Below, piece after piece: positions 22,510-31,845 of a stretch of DNA of 35,297 bases. Position 1 is the stretch's first letter; every line of letters begins with the position of its first letter. The position numbers were made by a program, and so were the translations under genes. Where the stretch lies: positions 1-35,297 of the forward strand of contig JAFPZK010000017.1 of assembly GCA_017417315.1 (NCBI GenBank), in the 5' to 3' direction. The stretch comes from Bacteroidales bacterium. GTDB lineage: Bacteria; Bacteroidota; Bacteroidia; Bacteroidales; UBA3824. The notes under the pieces were generated by a model. That model was not told the DNA's origin. It was given only the letters and a program-made list of their open reading frames with translations, and made no database searches.

Positions 22510-24594
22510 TTAGTCGATTTTTCTCATCGCGCTCATGCTGATTATAACCGTTGAAGCGTTGTGCAAAAGTGCCGCAAAAGCAGGTGAAATCATATTTGCA
22601 AGTCCGCTCAAAATCAGCAGAGAATTTATGCCGATAATTGCATCGTTGTTGCCTTTGATACGCTTTTTAAGGTTTTTGCCTATTTTCATCAGTTTCGGCA
22701 GCGACGACAAACCGTCGTCGGGAAGCATAATGTCAGCAGTTTGACCCGCTATTGATGAGGCTTTGCCCATAGCGATTCCGATGTCGGCAGCCGAAAGCGC
22801 GGGTGCGTCGTTTATTCCGTCGCCGACCATCGCAACTATTCTGCCTTCGGATTTCATCTTCTTAACGTAGGCAACTTTTTCGTCAGGTAAAGTCTGAGAA
22901 TAATATTCCGTTATGCCTGCTTGTTGAGCCACCGACTGAGCCGTTTTTTCACCGTCGCCGGTTATCATAACGATATTTTTTACGCCGGCTGCTTTCAGAA
23001 GTTTTATTGCTTCAACGGAGTCCTGACGGATAAAATCTTTTATCGCTATTAAACCCGCAAGTTCATCACCCTCAGAAAAATACAGAACTGAATCTCCCGT
23101 TTCGCCGAGTTTTTCTATTTCAACTTTGGCTTCTTCGGTCAGCGGAATTTTTTCGTCATCAAAAATAAAATGCGCCGAACCTATACGGAGTTTTTTGCCG
23201 TTAATAGATGAGGCAACGCCGTGAGCCAAAACATACTCTACTTTCGTATGCTCTTCTTCGTGAATAAGTCCGCGTTTTTGAGCCTCAATCACCACCGCAC
23301 GCGCCAAGGAATGAGGAAAATGTTCTTCCAAACATGCTGCCATTCTCAAAACATCGTCTTCGTTTCTGCCGCCCAAGGCAACCACTTTTGAAACTTTCGG
23401 TGCAGCCTCAGTGAGAGTTCCCGTCTTGTCAAAAACAAAAGTATCAACCTGAGAAATCAGTTCCAAAAATTTACCGCCTTTGACGATAATTCCGTTTTCA
23501 GCACTGTCTCTCATTGCCGAAAGAACACAAATCGGAGCAGAAAGTTTCATCGCGCAGGAATAATCAACAAGCAATGTTGACATCGCTTTCGAGAAATTTC
23601 CCGTTGCGAGATAAGTTCCGGCGGCAAGCATAAAATTATACTTAACCAAATGATTTGCAATACGTTCAGCATTTATTTGCGAGGCGGCTTTCAATGACTG
23701 TGAATTGTCGATAAGCGAAACGATTTGATTGATTCTCGTCTCCTTGCCGGCAGATTTTACACTAACGATGATTTCTCCGTCTTCGACAATTGTGGAGGCA
23801 AAAACTCCTGACCCTTCCTTTTTTTCAACTGCCAAGCCCTCGCCCGTCATCGAAGCCTGATTTACCATCGCAAGACCGGAAACAACAGTGCCGTCAGCAG
23901 GAATTACGCAGCCGATTCTGCATATAACTTTGTCGCCTTGTTTCAAGTTCTTGGTCTGAATCTGAATTTCCTGACCGTCGTCCGTCAAAACGTTGACAAC
24001 CTCTTCCGTATTGAGCAGAGAATGTGCAAGATTGTCGTAAGATTTACGCTTGATATATTCTTCCAAGACCTCGCCTATGCTCAACAAAAACGATACTGAG
24101 CCGGCTGTATTAACGTCGCCGCTGAAAAACGAAAAACCTAACGCCGTAGCATCTAATACGTCGGCACAAAACACCTTACCCTTAAAAACGGATTTTGCGC
24201 CTTGATACAATCTCGGCGCAATGTTGATAAGTTGTAAAGCTTTTCTTATGGGAAACGGCAAAAGTTTTTTTAAGTAATGCCGTATCACCATTTCCGAGAG
24301 TATGGAAAATAATGTCGGTTGAGGAATGTCAAGTGCGCTGACGTTATTCAAAAGTTCTTGATTTTCAAGATATTTTTTGTCTAACACGCGGAAAAAGGAC
24401 AATGCCTGTTCTTGATTTATTCCCTGATAACGGATTAAAATACTGCCCGAGACCGGATTGATTTCCACTGACGAAATGCCTTCCTGACTTTCTGTCATGG
24501 ATTTTATCAAACCCGCCTGACGCGGCGTTAAAAGATGTCTGTCATAGCGGATTCTAACACGTCCGGGAAGGGAATGTGCTATTTTGAAATCCAT
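22510..24594 (-). CDS. P1B-type heavy-metal transporting ATPase
   Basis: The 694-residue protein has an N-terminal HMA-like domain (about 1-75, starting HSLPGRVRIRY) without the CxxC metal site. A-domain TGEG (250-253) replaces the usual TGES. The metal-site helix reads DYSCAMKLSAPI (Cys347). The phosphorylation motif is DKTGTLT (Asp389), the nucleotide-binding EEHFPHSLARA takes the place of SEHPLA, and GDGINDAPAL is the hinge. The missing CxxC, EHFPH and SCA(M)KL pattern resemble the CtpC-like subgroup (Zn or Mn export in mycobacteria) rather than CopA or ZntA. Metal specificity cannot be fixed from the sequence. It follows a small membrane protein gene by 3 nt and is surely co-expressed with it. 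Confidence 0.88.
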   Translation of the reverse strand: MDFKIAHSLPGRVRIRYDRHLLTPRQAGLIKSMTESQEGISSVEINPVSGSILIRYQGINQEQALSFFRVLDKKYLENQELLNNVSALDIPQPTLFSILSEMVIRHYLKKLLPFPIRKALQLINIAPRLYQGAKSVFKGKVFCADVLDATALGFSFFSGDVNTAGSVSFLLSIGEVLEEYIKRKSYDNLAHSLLNTEEVVNVLTDDGQEIQIQTKNLKQGDKVICRIGCVIPADGTVVSGLAMVNQASMTGEGLAVEKKEGSGVFASTIVEDGEIIVSVKSAGKETRINQIVSLIDNSQSLKAASQINAERIANHLVKYNFMLAAGTYLATGNFSKAMSTLLVDYSCAMKLSAPICVLSAMRDSAENGIIVKGGKFLELISQVDTFVFDKTGTLTEAAPKVSKVVALGGRNEDDVLRMAACLEEHFPHSLARAVVIEAQKRGLIHEEEHTKVEYVLAHGVASSINGKKLRIGSAHFIFDDEKIPLTEEAKVEIEKLGETGDSVLYFSEGDELAGLIAIKDFIRQDSVEAIKLLKAAGVKNIVMITGDGEKTAQSVAQQAGITEYYSQTLPDEKVAYVKKMKSEGRIVAMVGDGINDAPALSAADIGIAMGKASSIAGQTADIMLPDDGLSSLPKLMKIGKNLKKRIKGNNDAIIGINSLLILSGLANMISPAFAALLHNASTVIISMSAMRKID

Positions 24595-24597
24595 TAT

Positions 24598-24816
24598 TTA
24601 AGCCTTAGTTTCTTGTTTTGCCTCTTCCGCCATATCCTGAGCGTTTTCTTTAACGGTTTCTACAAAAGCCTGAGCCTCGTCTCTTAACTGCTGACCGGCA
24701 GAAATGATTTTTGCACAACCTTTTTGAACCGTTTTTGATCTCATCAATGCGATAACGGCTATGCCTGCTAACGCTCCGAGAAAAAATACACCTGTTTTTG
24801 AAATATTTGTAAACAT
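24598..24816 (-). CDS. Small PacL-like membrane partner of the P-type ATPase
   Basis: The protein has 72 residues from ATG 24816. The frame open to 24861 would add a hydrophobic, unlikely leader. One TM helix (about 8-25, GVFFLGALAGIAVIAL) is followed by a short basic stretch and an Ala/Glu/Lys-rich amphipathic helix to the end (ENAQDMAEEAKQETKA). In mycobacteria, PacL proteins (DUF1490) with a TM plus A/E-rich helix are encoded before CtpC-type ATPases and organise them in the membrane. Here the layout, order and 3-nt spacing are the same. The C-terminal metal-binding Asp/His motif of PacL1 is absent. Function is inferred from this analogy. Confidence 0.65.
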   Translation of the reverse strand: MFTNISKTGVFFLGALAGIAVIALMRSKTVQKGCAKIISAGQQLRDEAQAFVETVKENAQDMAEEAKQETKA

Positions 24817-24918
24817 AATTATAACGTTTTTAATGAAATTATACACGCAAAATAAGCGCATTTTTTTGTGAAATGCAAATTTTTTTTGTTATTTTGTCCT
24901 TTAAAAAAAAATCAAAAT

Positions 24919-25815
24919 ATGAAAGTAGACATTGACGACTTGTTTAAAAGACAGTTTGAAGTAAGCGCGCATTTCAAAAAGGTGTTTTCAGACCTTGAAA
25001 CTGTGAAAAAACGCGTGATAGATTTCGGAAAATTTAATTATGTTTTGCAGTTTAATCCGGGGCGTATAGGCTCTGCGACCGCCGACACTGCTAAAAAAGT
25101 CAGCGAAGACGAATGTTTTTTGTGCGAAAAGCACAGATTTCCGAATCAAATTGCGGTGGAATACAACGAGAATTACAATATTTTAATCAATCCGTTTCCT
25201 ATTTTCAAAAAGCATTTGACGATTGTTGACAAAAGACATGTCGCTCAGGAAATACGCGGAGAAGAAAAAGTGATGGTTGAAATGGCAAAAAACTTGCCGG
25301 GCTTTACCGTTTTTTATAATTCACGGCACAGCGGGGCTTCTGCGCCGTTTCACAGACATTTTCAAGGGTGTGAAACAAAAGAGTTGCCTATTTTCAATCA
25401 GTGGGAAACTTTTTTAAGAAGCGATAAAATTCTCGGTTCAACTGACGGTGTTTTCTTAGTTTTTGACTCCACGAGATATTTTTATATGATAAACTCTTCT
25501 GACGAAAAGACGGCTACAGAGCATTTAATCCGCATTTTAGGTCATTTGCAAGAGATAAATAAAAGCGATACGCCAGAGGCAAATGTCGGAGTAAATTTCG
25601 AAAACTGCTTTTGCAGAATCGTAATTTTCCCGAGATTAAAACACCGTCCGAGGGAATATTTTGAAGAAGGCGAAAATCATTTCACTATAAGTCCCGGTTT
25701 TGCGGACATGGCGGGGATAATTCCATGCGCCGTTGAAAGCGATTTCAACAAACTGACAAAAGAAAATATAACCTCAATTTTTACGCAGGTTACCCTTGAA
25801 GTGAAAGATATTTAA
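24919..25815 (+). CDS. DUF4922 protein (HIT-like nucleotidyltransferase)
   Basis: The protein has 298 residues from ATG 24919, which is preceded by an A-rich leader. The frame open from 24868 would add a Phe/Leu-rich stretch lying over the promoter. It contains ECFLCEKHRFPNQ (a CxxC), NPFPIFKKHLTIV, and NSRHSGASAPFHRHFQ, the HIT-superfamily H-x-H-x-Q type motif found in ATP adenylyltransferase and GDP-hexose phosphorylase relatives. The Bacteroidetes members have no firm function. A nucleotide-sugar phosphorylase role is plausible. It is monocistronic and ends at a hairpin terminator. Confidence 0.75.
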   Translation: MKVDIDDLFKRQFEVSAHFKKVFSDLETVKKRVIDFGKFNYVLQFNPGRIGSATADTAKKVSEDECFLCEKHRFPNQIAVEYNENYNILINPFPIFKKHLTIVDKRHVAQEIRGEEKVMVEMAKNLPGFTVFYNSRHSGASAPFHRHFQGCETKELPIFNQWETFLRSDKILGSTDGVFLVFDSTRYFYMINSSDEKTATEHLIRILGHLQEINKSDTPEANVGVNFENCFCRIVIFPRLKHRPREYFEEGENHFTISPGFADMAGIIPCAVESDFNKLTKENITSIFTQVTLEVKDI

Positions 25816-25818
25816 AGG

Positions 25819-25850
25819 AAAAAGGACTGAAATTTTTCAGTCCTTTTTTT
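25819..25850. terminator. Terminator between DUF4922 gene and prs
   Basis: AAAAGGACTGAAA pairs with TTCAGTCCTTTT around a short T loop, with T7 on the plus strand and A-rich sequence on the other side. It serves both convergent genes. Confidence 0.85.
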
Positions 25851-25859
25851 GATATTAAA

Positions 25860-26807
25860 TTATTTGTTAAAATACGACGAAACCGAAATTGATTGGTTTG
25901 TCGCTACCCTTTTAAGCACGTCGGCAAACAAATCCGCAACGGTCAAAACTTTGATTTTCTCGTGAGTTTTTTTCAGCGGAATCGTATCCGTAACGAAAAG
26001 TTCGGTCAACTTAGAATTTACAATTCTGTCGTATGCCGGTCCTGACAAAACCGGGTGTGTGATAAACGCTCTTACCGACAACGCACCTTGATCCATCATC
26101 AAATCGGCTGCCTTTGTCAGCGTTCCCGCCGTGTCGATTATGTCGTCAACGATGATAACGTTTTTGCCTTTGACATCGCCGATAACCGTCATCTCCGATA
26201 CAACGTTTGCTTTCTCTCTGTATTTATGACAGATAACCATCGGAACTTGAAGAAAATGACTGTATGTATTAGCACGTTTGCTGCCGCCGATGTCCGGCGA
26301 TGCAATAACGATATTGTCAAGATTCAACGAATTAAGAATGTACGGCACAAAAATCGATGACGAATACAAGTGGTCAACGGGAATGTCAAAAAAGCCCTGA
26401 ATCTGATCCGCATGCAAATCCATCGTGATGATTCTGTCCGCACCCGCATTCTGAATCAAATTCGCGATTAACTTAGCACCGATTGCAACTCTCGGCTTGT
26501 CTTTGCGGTCTTGACGCGCAAAACCGAAATACGGAATCACGGCGGCAATCTTATAAGCCGAAGCCCTGCGAGCCGCATCAATCATCAACAGCAATTCCAA
26601 AAGATTGTCGGCAGGGGTGAAAGTCGATTGTATGATAAACACATACGCACCTCTTACCGACTCTTCCAAACACGGCTGAAACTCACCGTCGCTGTAATGA
26701 TTCATCGTTACTTTTCCTAACTCTATCCCGTATTTTCCGGCTATCTGCTTCGACAAATAAAGCGATGTAGTGCCTGAAAAAATTTTAATGTTAGTACTTG
26801 CTGACAT
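25860..26807 (-). CDS. prs: Ribose-phosphate pyrophosphokinase
   Basis: This 315-residue protein of class I length makes PRPP from ribose 5-phosphate and ATP. It shows the MDLHADQIQGFFDIPVD region with the metal/ATP histidine, the flexible-loop arginine block FARQDRKDKPR, and the PRPP-binding loop VIIVDDIIDTAGT. Nothing is unusual. It lies 19 nt downstream of leuS and is probably transcribed from the leuS promoter, with a shared terminator at 25819-25850. Confidence 0.97.
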   Translation of the reverse strand: MSASTNIKIFSGTTSLYLSKQIAGKYGIELGKVTMNHYSDGEFQPCLEESVRGAYVFIIQSTFTPADNLLELLLMIDAARRASAYKIAAVIPYFGFARQDRKDKPRVAIGAKLIANLIQNAGADRIITMDLHADQIQGFFDIPVDHLYSSSIFVPYILNSLNLDNIVIASPDIGGSKRANTYSHFLQVPMVICHKYREKANVVSEMTVIGDVKGKNVIIVDDIIDTAGTLTKAADLMMDQGALSVRAFITHPVLSGPAYDRIVNSKLTELFVTDTIPLKKTHEKIKVLTVADLFADVLKRVATNQSISVSSYFNK

Positions 26808-26826
26808 TTTTTTTATTTATTAGGTT

Positions 26827-29595
26827 TTATTTAATTACAAAGTTTATCATTTTGCCCGGAACAACTATCGTTTTTATTAAAGTTTTACCTTCAATAAGTT
26901 TTTTAAGTTTTTCATTTTGAAGAACTTCCTGCTCGATTTTGTTTTTGTCCCAATCCGCCGGCAAATCCAAAGTGAACTTAGTTTTTCCGTTAATTGCTAC
27001 GGGGTAACATTTCGTTGAATCCACCGTGTAGCGTTCGTCAACCTCAGGGAATTTTGCATCGTTAATCGTCGTGTTATGACCGAGTTGTTTCCAAATCTCC
27101 TCCGTAATGTGTGGCGCAAAAGGTGCAAGAGCAACGGTCAAAGGCTCTAAGATTTTTCTCTTATTGCATTTGAGCGTTTGTAACTCGTTAACACACACCA
27201 TAAAAGCACTGACAGAAGTGTTGTAAGAAAGCGCAAGAATGTCAGACTCGACTTTTTTAACGGTCTTGTTCAAAATTTTCAATTCTGCCTCCGTCGGTTC
27301 GTCCTCACTTACCGTGAAAGCATCACTCTTATCAGTATAGAAAAGTCTCCAATATTTTTTCAGGAATTTGTAAACGCCTTCTATTCCGCCGGTGTCCCAC
27401 GGTTTTGACTGCTGAATCGGTCCTAAAAACATTTCGTAAAGTCTCAATGTATCAGCACCGTAACTTTCAACGATTGAGTCGGGGTTAACGACATTGAACA
27501 TCGACTTACTCATTTTTTCGATTGCATAACCGCAAACGTAATTGCCGTTTTCGAGAATAAATTCGGCGGTTGCGTATTCGGGACGCCACTTTTTGAAGGC
27601 TTCCAAATCCAAAATATCGTTTTTAACGATGTTGACGTCAACGTGAATTTCAGTCGTATCGTATTGGTCTTTTAAGCCGAGCGAAACAAAAGTGTTAGTG
27701 CCTTTTACTCTGTATACGAAATTGCTGCGGCCTTGAATCATTCCTTGATTAACAAGTTTCTTGAACGGTTCTTCTTTGCAAACGTAGCCTAAATCGTACA
27801 AGAATTTGTCCCAAAATCTTGAATATATAAGGTGTCCGACAGCGTGTTCTGTTCCTCCGATGTAAAGGTCAACGTCCTGCCAGTATTCGTTAGCCTCTTT
27901 GCTGACAAGTGCGTTGTTGTTATCCGGGTCCATATACCTTAAATAGTATGCTGACGAACCCGCAAAACCGGGCATCGTAGAAGTTTCATACGGATAACCG
28001 TCGGCGGTTTGCCAGTTTTTAGCACGGCTGAGAGGCGGCTCGCCGGTTTCAGTCGGCTGATAAGAGTCGATTTCAGGCAACTCTAACGGCAATTTGTCGG
28101 TCGGCAACATTTCAGCACGTCCGTTTTTGTAATATACAGGGAACGGTTCGCCCCAATATCTCTGACGTGAAAAAATTGCGTCGCGGAGTTTGTAATTGAC
28201 TTTTCTGTTTCCGAAACCGCGCTTTTCAACTTCATTGATTGCTGCTTCTTTTGCAGCTTTTACTTCTAAACCGTTGAAAATGCCGGAGTTCATCATTTTG
28301 CCTTCTTTTGCGTCATAACTTTCTTCGCTGACGTCCGCGCCTTCGATAAGCGGAATTATCGGCAAAGAAAATTTCTTAGCAAAAGCATAGTCGCGGCTGT
28401 CGTGAGCGGGAACCGCCATAATCGCGCCCGTTCCGTAACCCGCTAAAACATAATCGCTTATCCAAACGGGAATTTCAGCACCCGTAAAAGGATTGATTGC
28501 ATACGCGCCGGTAAACTGTCCCGTTACGGTTCTTGTATCGGACATTCTTTCGAGTTCGGTGCGTTTGCTTGCGCCTTGAATGTATTCTGTTACGGCAGCC
28601 TTGTATTCGGGAGTCGTTATCTCGTTAACATATTGACTTTCAGGTGCTAAAACCATGAAAGTTACGCCGTAAACCGTGTCGGGACGTGTGGTGTAGATTT
28701 TGAGTTTTTCGTCTGAATCCTTAATTTCGAAAAACATTTCGCAACCCTCGGATTTGCCAATCCAGTTTCTTTGCATTTCTTTCAAAGAATCCGACCAGTC
28801 GATAGTTTCAAGACCTTTAAGAAGTCTTTCAGCATACGCCGACACTCTCAAAAGCCATTGAACCATAGGTTTTTGGATAACGGGATAACCGCCGCGTTCC
28901 GAAACGCCGTCTTTAACCTCGTCGTTAGCCAAAACCGTTCCGAGTTTCGGACACCAGTTAACCATTGTTTTTGCTCTGTAAGCCAAGCGGTAAGAGTCGA
29001 TTACTGAGTCTTTTTCTTCTTTGTCCATACCGTGCCAAACCTCCGCCGGAAAACTCGGAACTTCCGAATGAGCAGCGTTGATTTTGAGGTTTCCGTTCTG
29101 TTCAAACTCGTGAACAAGGTTTTCTATCGGTTCTGCTTTTTGAGTGTCATTATTATAAAAGTGATTGTACATTTGGACAAAAGCCCATTGTGTCCACTTG
29201 TAATATTTCGGGTCGCAAGTGCGGAGTTCTCTTGACCAGTCGTAAGAGAAGCCGATTTTTTTGAGTTGGCTGCGGTAACGGCTGATATTGTTTTCGGTCG
29301 TTACGGCAGGGTGCTGACCTGTCTGAATAGCGTACTGCTCGGCAGGCAGACCGAAAGCGTCGTAGCCCATCGGGTGAAGAACGTTAAAACCTTTCAACCT
29401 TTTATAACGGCTGTAAATATCCGAGGCGATATATCCTAACGGGTGTCCGACATGTAAACCTGCTCCTGAGGGGTACGGAAACATGTCCAAAACGTAGAAT
29501 TTGGGTTTGTCAGACTTGTTGCTGACCTTATAAGTAGAATTATCTTCCCAGTACTTTTGCCAGAAAGATTCAATTTCCCTATGATTGTATTCCAT
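26827..29595 (-). CDS. leuS: Leucyl-tRNA synthetase
   Basis: The 922-residue class I synthetase has the HIGH-type motif [12 protein letters not shown] near residue 45, the CP1 editing domain ([19 protein letters not shown] and [18 protein letters not shown]), KMSKS in [13 protein letters not shown], and the C-terminal anticodon-binding and tail regions. Length and all domains are normal for Bacteroidetes. Its own -7 box lies 32 nt upstream. It is the first gene of a two-gene unit with prs. Confidence 0.98.
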   Translation of the reverse strand: MEYNHREIESFWQKYWEDNSTYKVSNKSDKPKFYVLDMFPYPSGAGLHVGHPLGYIASDIYSRYKRLKGFNVLHPMGYDAFGLPAEQYAIQTGQHPAVTTENNISRYRSQLKKIGFSYDWSRELRTCDPKYYKWTQWAFVQMYNHFYNNDTQKAEPIENLVHEFEQNGNLKINAAHSEVPSFPAEVWHGMDKEEKDSVIDSYRLAYRAKTMVNWCPKLGTVLANDEVKDGVSERGGYPVIQKPMVQWLLRVSAYAERLLKGLETIDWSDSLKEMQRNWIGKSEGCEMFFEIKDSDEKLKIYTTRPDTVYGVTFMVLAPESQYVNEITTPEYKAAVTEYIQGASKRTELERMSDTRTVTGQFTGAYAINPFTGAEIPVWISDYVLAGYGTGAIMAVPAHDSRDYAFAKKFSLPIIPLIEGADVSEESYDAKEGKMMNSGIFNGLEVKAAKEAAINEVEKRGFGNRKVNYKLRDAIFSRQRYWGEPFPVYYKNGRAEMLPTDKLPLELPEIDSYQPTETGEPPLSRAKNWQTADGYPYETSTMPGFAGSSAYYLRYMDPDNNNALVSKEANEYWQDVDLYIGGTEHAVGHLIYSRFWDKFLYDLGYVCKEEPFKKLVNQGMIQGRSNFVYRVKGTNTFVSLGLKDQYDTTEIHVDVNIVKNDILDLEAFKKWRPEYATAEFILENGNYVCGYAIEKMSKSMFNVVNPDSIVESYGADTLRLYEMFLGPIQQSKPWDTGGIEGVYKFLKKYWRLFYTDKSDAFTVSEDEPTEAELKILNKTVKKVESDILALSYNTSVSAFMVCVNELQTLKCNKRKILEPLTVALAPFAPHITEEIWKQLGHNTTINDAKFPEVDERYTVDSTKCYPVAINGKTKFTLDLPADWDKNKIEQEVLQNEKLKKLIEGKTLIKTIVVPGKMINFVIK

Positions 29596-29626
29596 TTTTT
29601 TTAAAACGTCAATTTTTTTTATGCTG

Positions 29627-29634
29627 CAAAGTTA
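29627..29634 (-). promoter_or_regulatory. -7 box for leuS-prs
   Basis: Minus strand TAACTTTG matches TAnnTTTG, 32 nt before ATG 29595. Confidence 0.65.
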
Positions 29635-29715
29635 GGATTTTATTTCGGATTACATTATAACTTTTGCGTTAATTTTACGAAGTTTGAAAAAAAAATCAAC
29701 TTTTTTAGAAAACGT

Positions 29716-29746
29716 TTTGTTTTTGTATTTTTATTAACTAATTTTG
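29716..29746 (+). promoter_or_regulatory. -33/-7 promoter for the DASS symporter
   Basis: TTTG 29716-29719 and TAATTTTG 29739-29746 are 19 nt apart. The leader to ATG 29825 is about 70 nt, AT-rich and without an evident riboswitch fold. Confidence 0.5.
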
Positions 29747-29824
29747 AACGCTTTTTTACAATTTTTTAACAAGAAGTTAAGAAAAATACGTAACTAACTA
29801 TAATTCAGCATTTAAAAAAAACTT

Positions 29825-31246
29825 ATGAACAATTCTAAAATTATTAAATTAGCGATTTCGCTGCTTATTCCGGCGGTGATTGCGTTATTGCCGGCGGGCG
29901 TTTTCCCGTTTGACATTACCGTTGTAGAGCAGCGGGTGGTGGCAATATTTGTTTTTGCAGCCATGATGTGGATTCTTGAACCTATTCCTATTTGGACAAC
30001 CTCGGTAGGTGTTATCGTTTTAATGCTTTTGACAACTTCGTCAAGTATGATTAATTTTTTAAAATACGAAGGCGAAGATTTCGGCAAGGCTATCCCATAC
30101 AAAGACATTATGGCAACCTTTGCCGACCCTGTCATAATGCTGTTTATGGGCGGTTTTGTCTTGGCGATTATCGCAAGTAAATATAAACTTGACGCCGGTA
30201 TTGCAAAACTTATTTTAACGCCTTTCGGCAACAAATCCGAGATGGTATTGTTGGGTTTTATCGTCGTAACGGCTGTTTGTTCGATGTTTATGTCCAATAC
30301 TGCAACTGCGGCTATGATGTTGACGATTCTTTCTCCCGTTTTGGCAACGCTTCCGGCTTCGGGAAAAGGCAGAATTGCTTTGGCATTATCAATTCCCGTT
30401 GCGGCTAACATCGGCGGTATAGGAACTCCTATCGGAACGCCTCCTAACGCTTTGGCAATTAAATATTTGAATGACCCTGACGGCTTGAACCTCGGTATTT
30501 CTTTCGGCGAATGGATGCTTTATATGGTACCGCTTGCGCTCGTAATTCTTTTTATTACTTGGATTGTTTTGAGAAAAATGTTCCCCTTCTCGCAAAAGAC
30601 TATCGAAATCCATATTGAGGAAGGTTTTTCGGCAAAAGACACAAATTCTAAAATCGTTTTAATCACCTTTATAACAACAATTTTGCTTTGGGTAACCGAC
30701 AAGGTAACAGGCATTAACGCTAACGTTGTGGCTTTGATTCCGTTTGCAGTTTTCTCGGTAACGGGTATTTTTACGAAAGAGGATTTGAAAAAAATCGACT
30801 GGGACGTTTTGTGGCTTGTTGCGGGCGGTTTTGCTTTGGGCGTAGGACTTGACAAGACAGGTTTGGCAAAACACCTTGTAGAGGCAATTCCGTTTAATTC
30901 TTGGCCGACAATATTGATTATTATCGGCAGCGGTATTTTGTGCTGTTTGATGAGTACGTTTATGTCAAACTCGGCAACGGCTGCATTGTTGATTCCGATT
31001 CTTTTGGCTGTCGGCATAGGCATAAAAGACCAATTGGAGGCTTTCGGCGGAATTTCAACATTGTTAATCGGCTTGGCTCTGAGCGCGTCGTTTGCAATGG
31101 CATTACCGATTTCTACGCCGCCTAACGCATTGGCGTACGCAAAAGGCTTTATCAAACAAAAAGATATGGCAACGGTCGGCATTATTGTCGGCGTAGTGGC
31201 AATAGCGTTAGCATACATCTTGTTGATAACGATTAAAGGTTTGTAG
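29825..31246 (+). CDS. DASS/SLC13-family Na+-coupled anion symporter
   Basis: The 473-residue protein has about 11-12 TM helices. Both SNT-type substrate/Na+ motifs are visible: MSNTATAAMMLTILSPV (about 158-174) and MSNSATAALLIPILLAV (about 379-395). Each is followed by a glycine/proline loop, NIGGIGTPIGTPPNALAI and PISTPPNALAYAKGF. Relatives carry dicarboxylates (succinate, malate), citrate or sulfate with sodium, and the substrate cannot be chosen here. Its stop overlaps the GTG start of rnhB (TAGTG), so rnhB is translated from the same mRNA. Confidence 0.9.
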   Translation: MNNSKIIKLAISLLIPAVIALLPAGVFPFDITVVEQRVVAIFVFAAMMWILEPIPIWTTSVGVIVLMLLTTSSSMINFLKYEGEDFGKAIPYKDIMATFADPVIMLFMGGFVLAIIASKYKLDAGIAKLILTPFGNKSEMVLLGFIVVTAVCSMFMSNTATAAMMLTILSPVLATLPASGKGRIALALSIPVAANIGGIGTPIGTPPNALAIKYLNDPDGLNLGISFGEWMLYMVPLALVILFITWIVLRKMFPFSQKTIEIHIEEGFSAKDTNSKIVLITFITTILLWVTDKVTGINANVVALIPFAVFSVTGIFTKEDLKKIDWDVLWLVAGGFALGVGLDKTGLAKHLVEAIPFNSWPTILIIIGSGILCCLMSTFMSNSATAALLIPILLAVGIGIKDQLEAFGGISTLLIGLALSASFAMALPISTPPNALAYAKGFIKQKDMATVGIIVGVVAIALAYILLITIKGL

Positions 31247-31845
31247 TGGAAAACTATTACAAAATAAAAGAAAATGAAGCGGGTTGCGATGAGGCGGGAC
31301 GCGGTTGTTTAGCCGGACCGGTTGTCGCAGCCGCTGTCATTTTTCCTCCTGATTACTTCAACAAAGATATAAATGACTCTAAGCAACTCTCTGAAAAAAA
31401 GCGTTTTATTCTAAGAGAACAAATCATAAAAGACGCGCTTTGTTACGGTGTTGCGGAGTGCAGTAACGAGGAGATTGACAGAATAAACATTCTTCAAGCC
31501 TCGATACTTGCAATGCACCGGGCTTTGGATATGCTTTCGATAAGACCTGAATTTATAATTGTTGACGGAAATAAATTTCATCCGTATAAAGGTGTGCCTT
31601 ATCAGACAATAGTAAAAGGTGATGCGAAATTTCTTTCGATAGCGGCGGCTTCTATTCTCGCGAAAACATTCCGCGACGAAAAAATGACCGCCTTATCGAA
31701 AGAATTTCCTGTTTATAACTGGGCTAAAAACAAAGGCTATCCCACCAAAGAACATCGTTCGGCAATTTTAAAATACGGTGTATCACCTTTGCACAGATTA
31801 AGTTATGAGCCGTGTCAAATTAATTCGTTGTTTAATTTTTCATAA
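31246..31845 (+). CDS. rnhB: Ribonuclease HII
   Basis: The 199-residue protein removes RNA from RNA-DNA hybrids and single ribonucleotides from DNA. The four acidic catalytic residues are in place: Asp15-Glu16 (CDEAGRGC), Asp107 (IIVDGNKF) and Asp126 (KGDAKFLS), with the same spacing as the E. coli enzyme. DSKQLS and the C-terminal Y.W..NKGYPT.EH follow the family. It starts with GTG inside the stop of the symporter gene (TAGTG). The 3' end overlaps the convergent pseudogene at 31832 by 14 nt, so no separate terminator fits between them. Confidence 0.95.
   Translation: MENYYKIKENEAGCDEAGRGCLAGPVVAAAVIFPPDYFNKDINDSKQLSEKKRFILREQIIKDALCYGVAECSNEEIDRINILQASILAMHRALDMLSIRPEFIIVDGNKFHPYKGVPYQTIVKGDAKFLSIAAASILAKTFRDEKMTALSKEFPVYNWAKNKGYPTKEHRSAILKYGVSPLHRLSYEPCQINSLFNFS

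Noticed and set aside
30520..31218. Long open frame (232 codons) antisense to the DASS symporter
   Set aside because: It mirrors the codon pattern of an intact membrane transporter on the other strand and has no recognisable domain or ribosome site.
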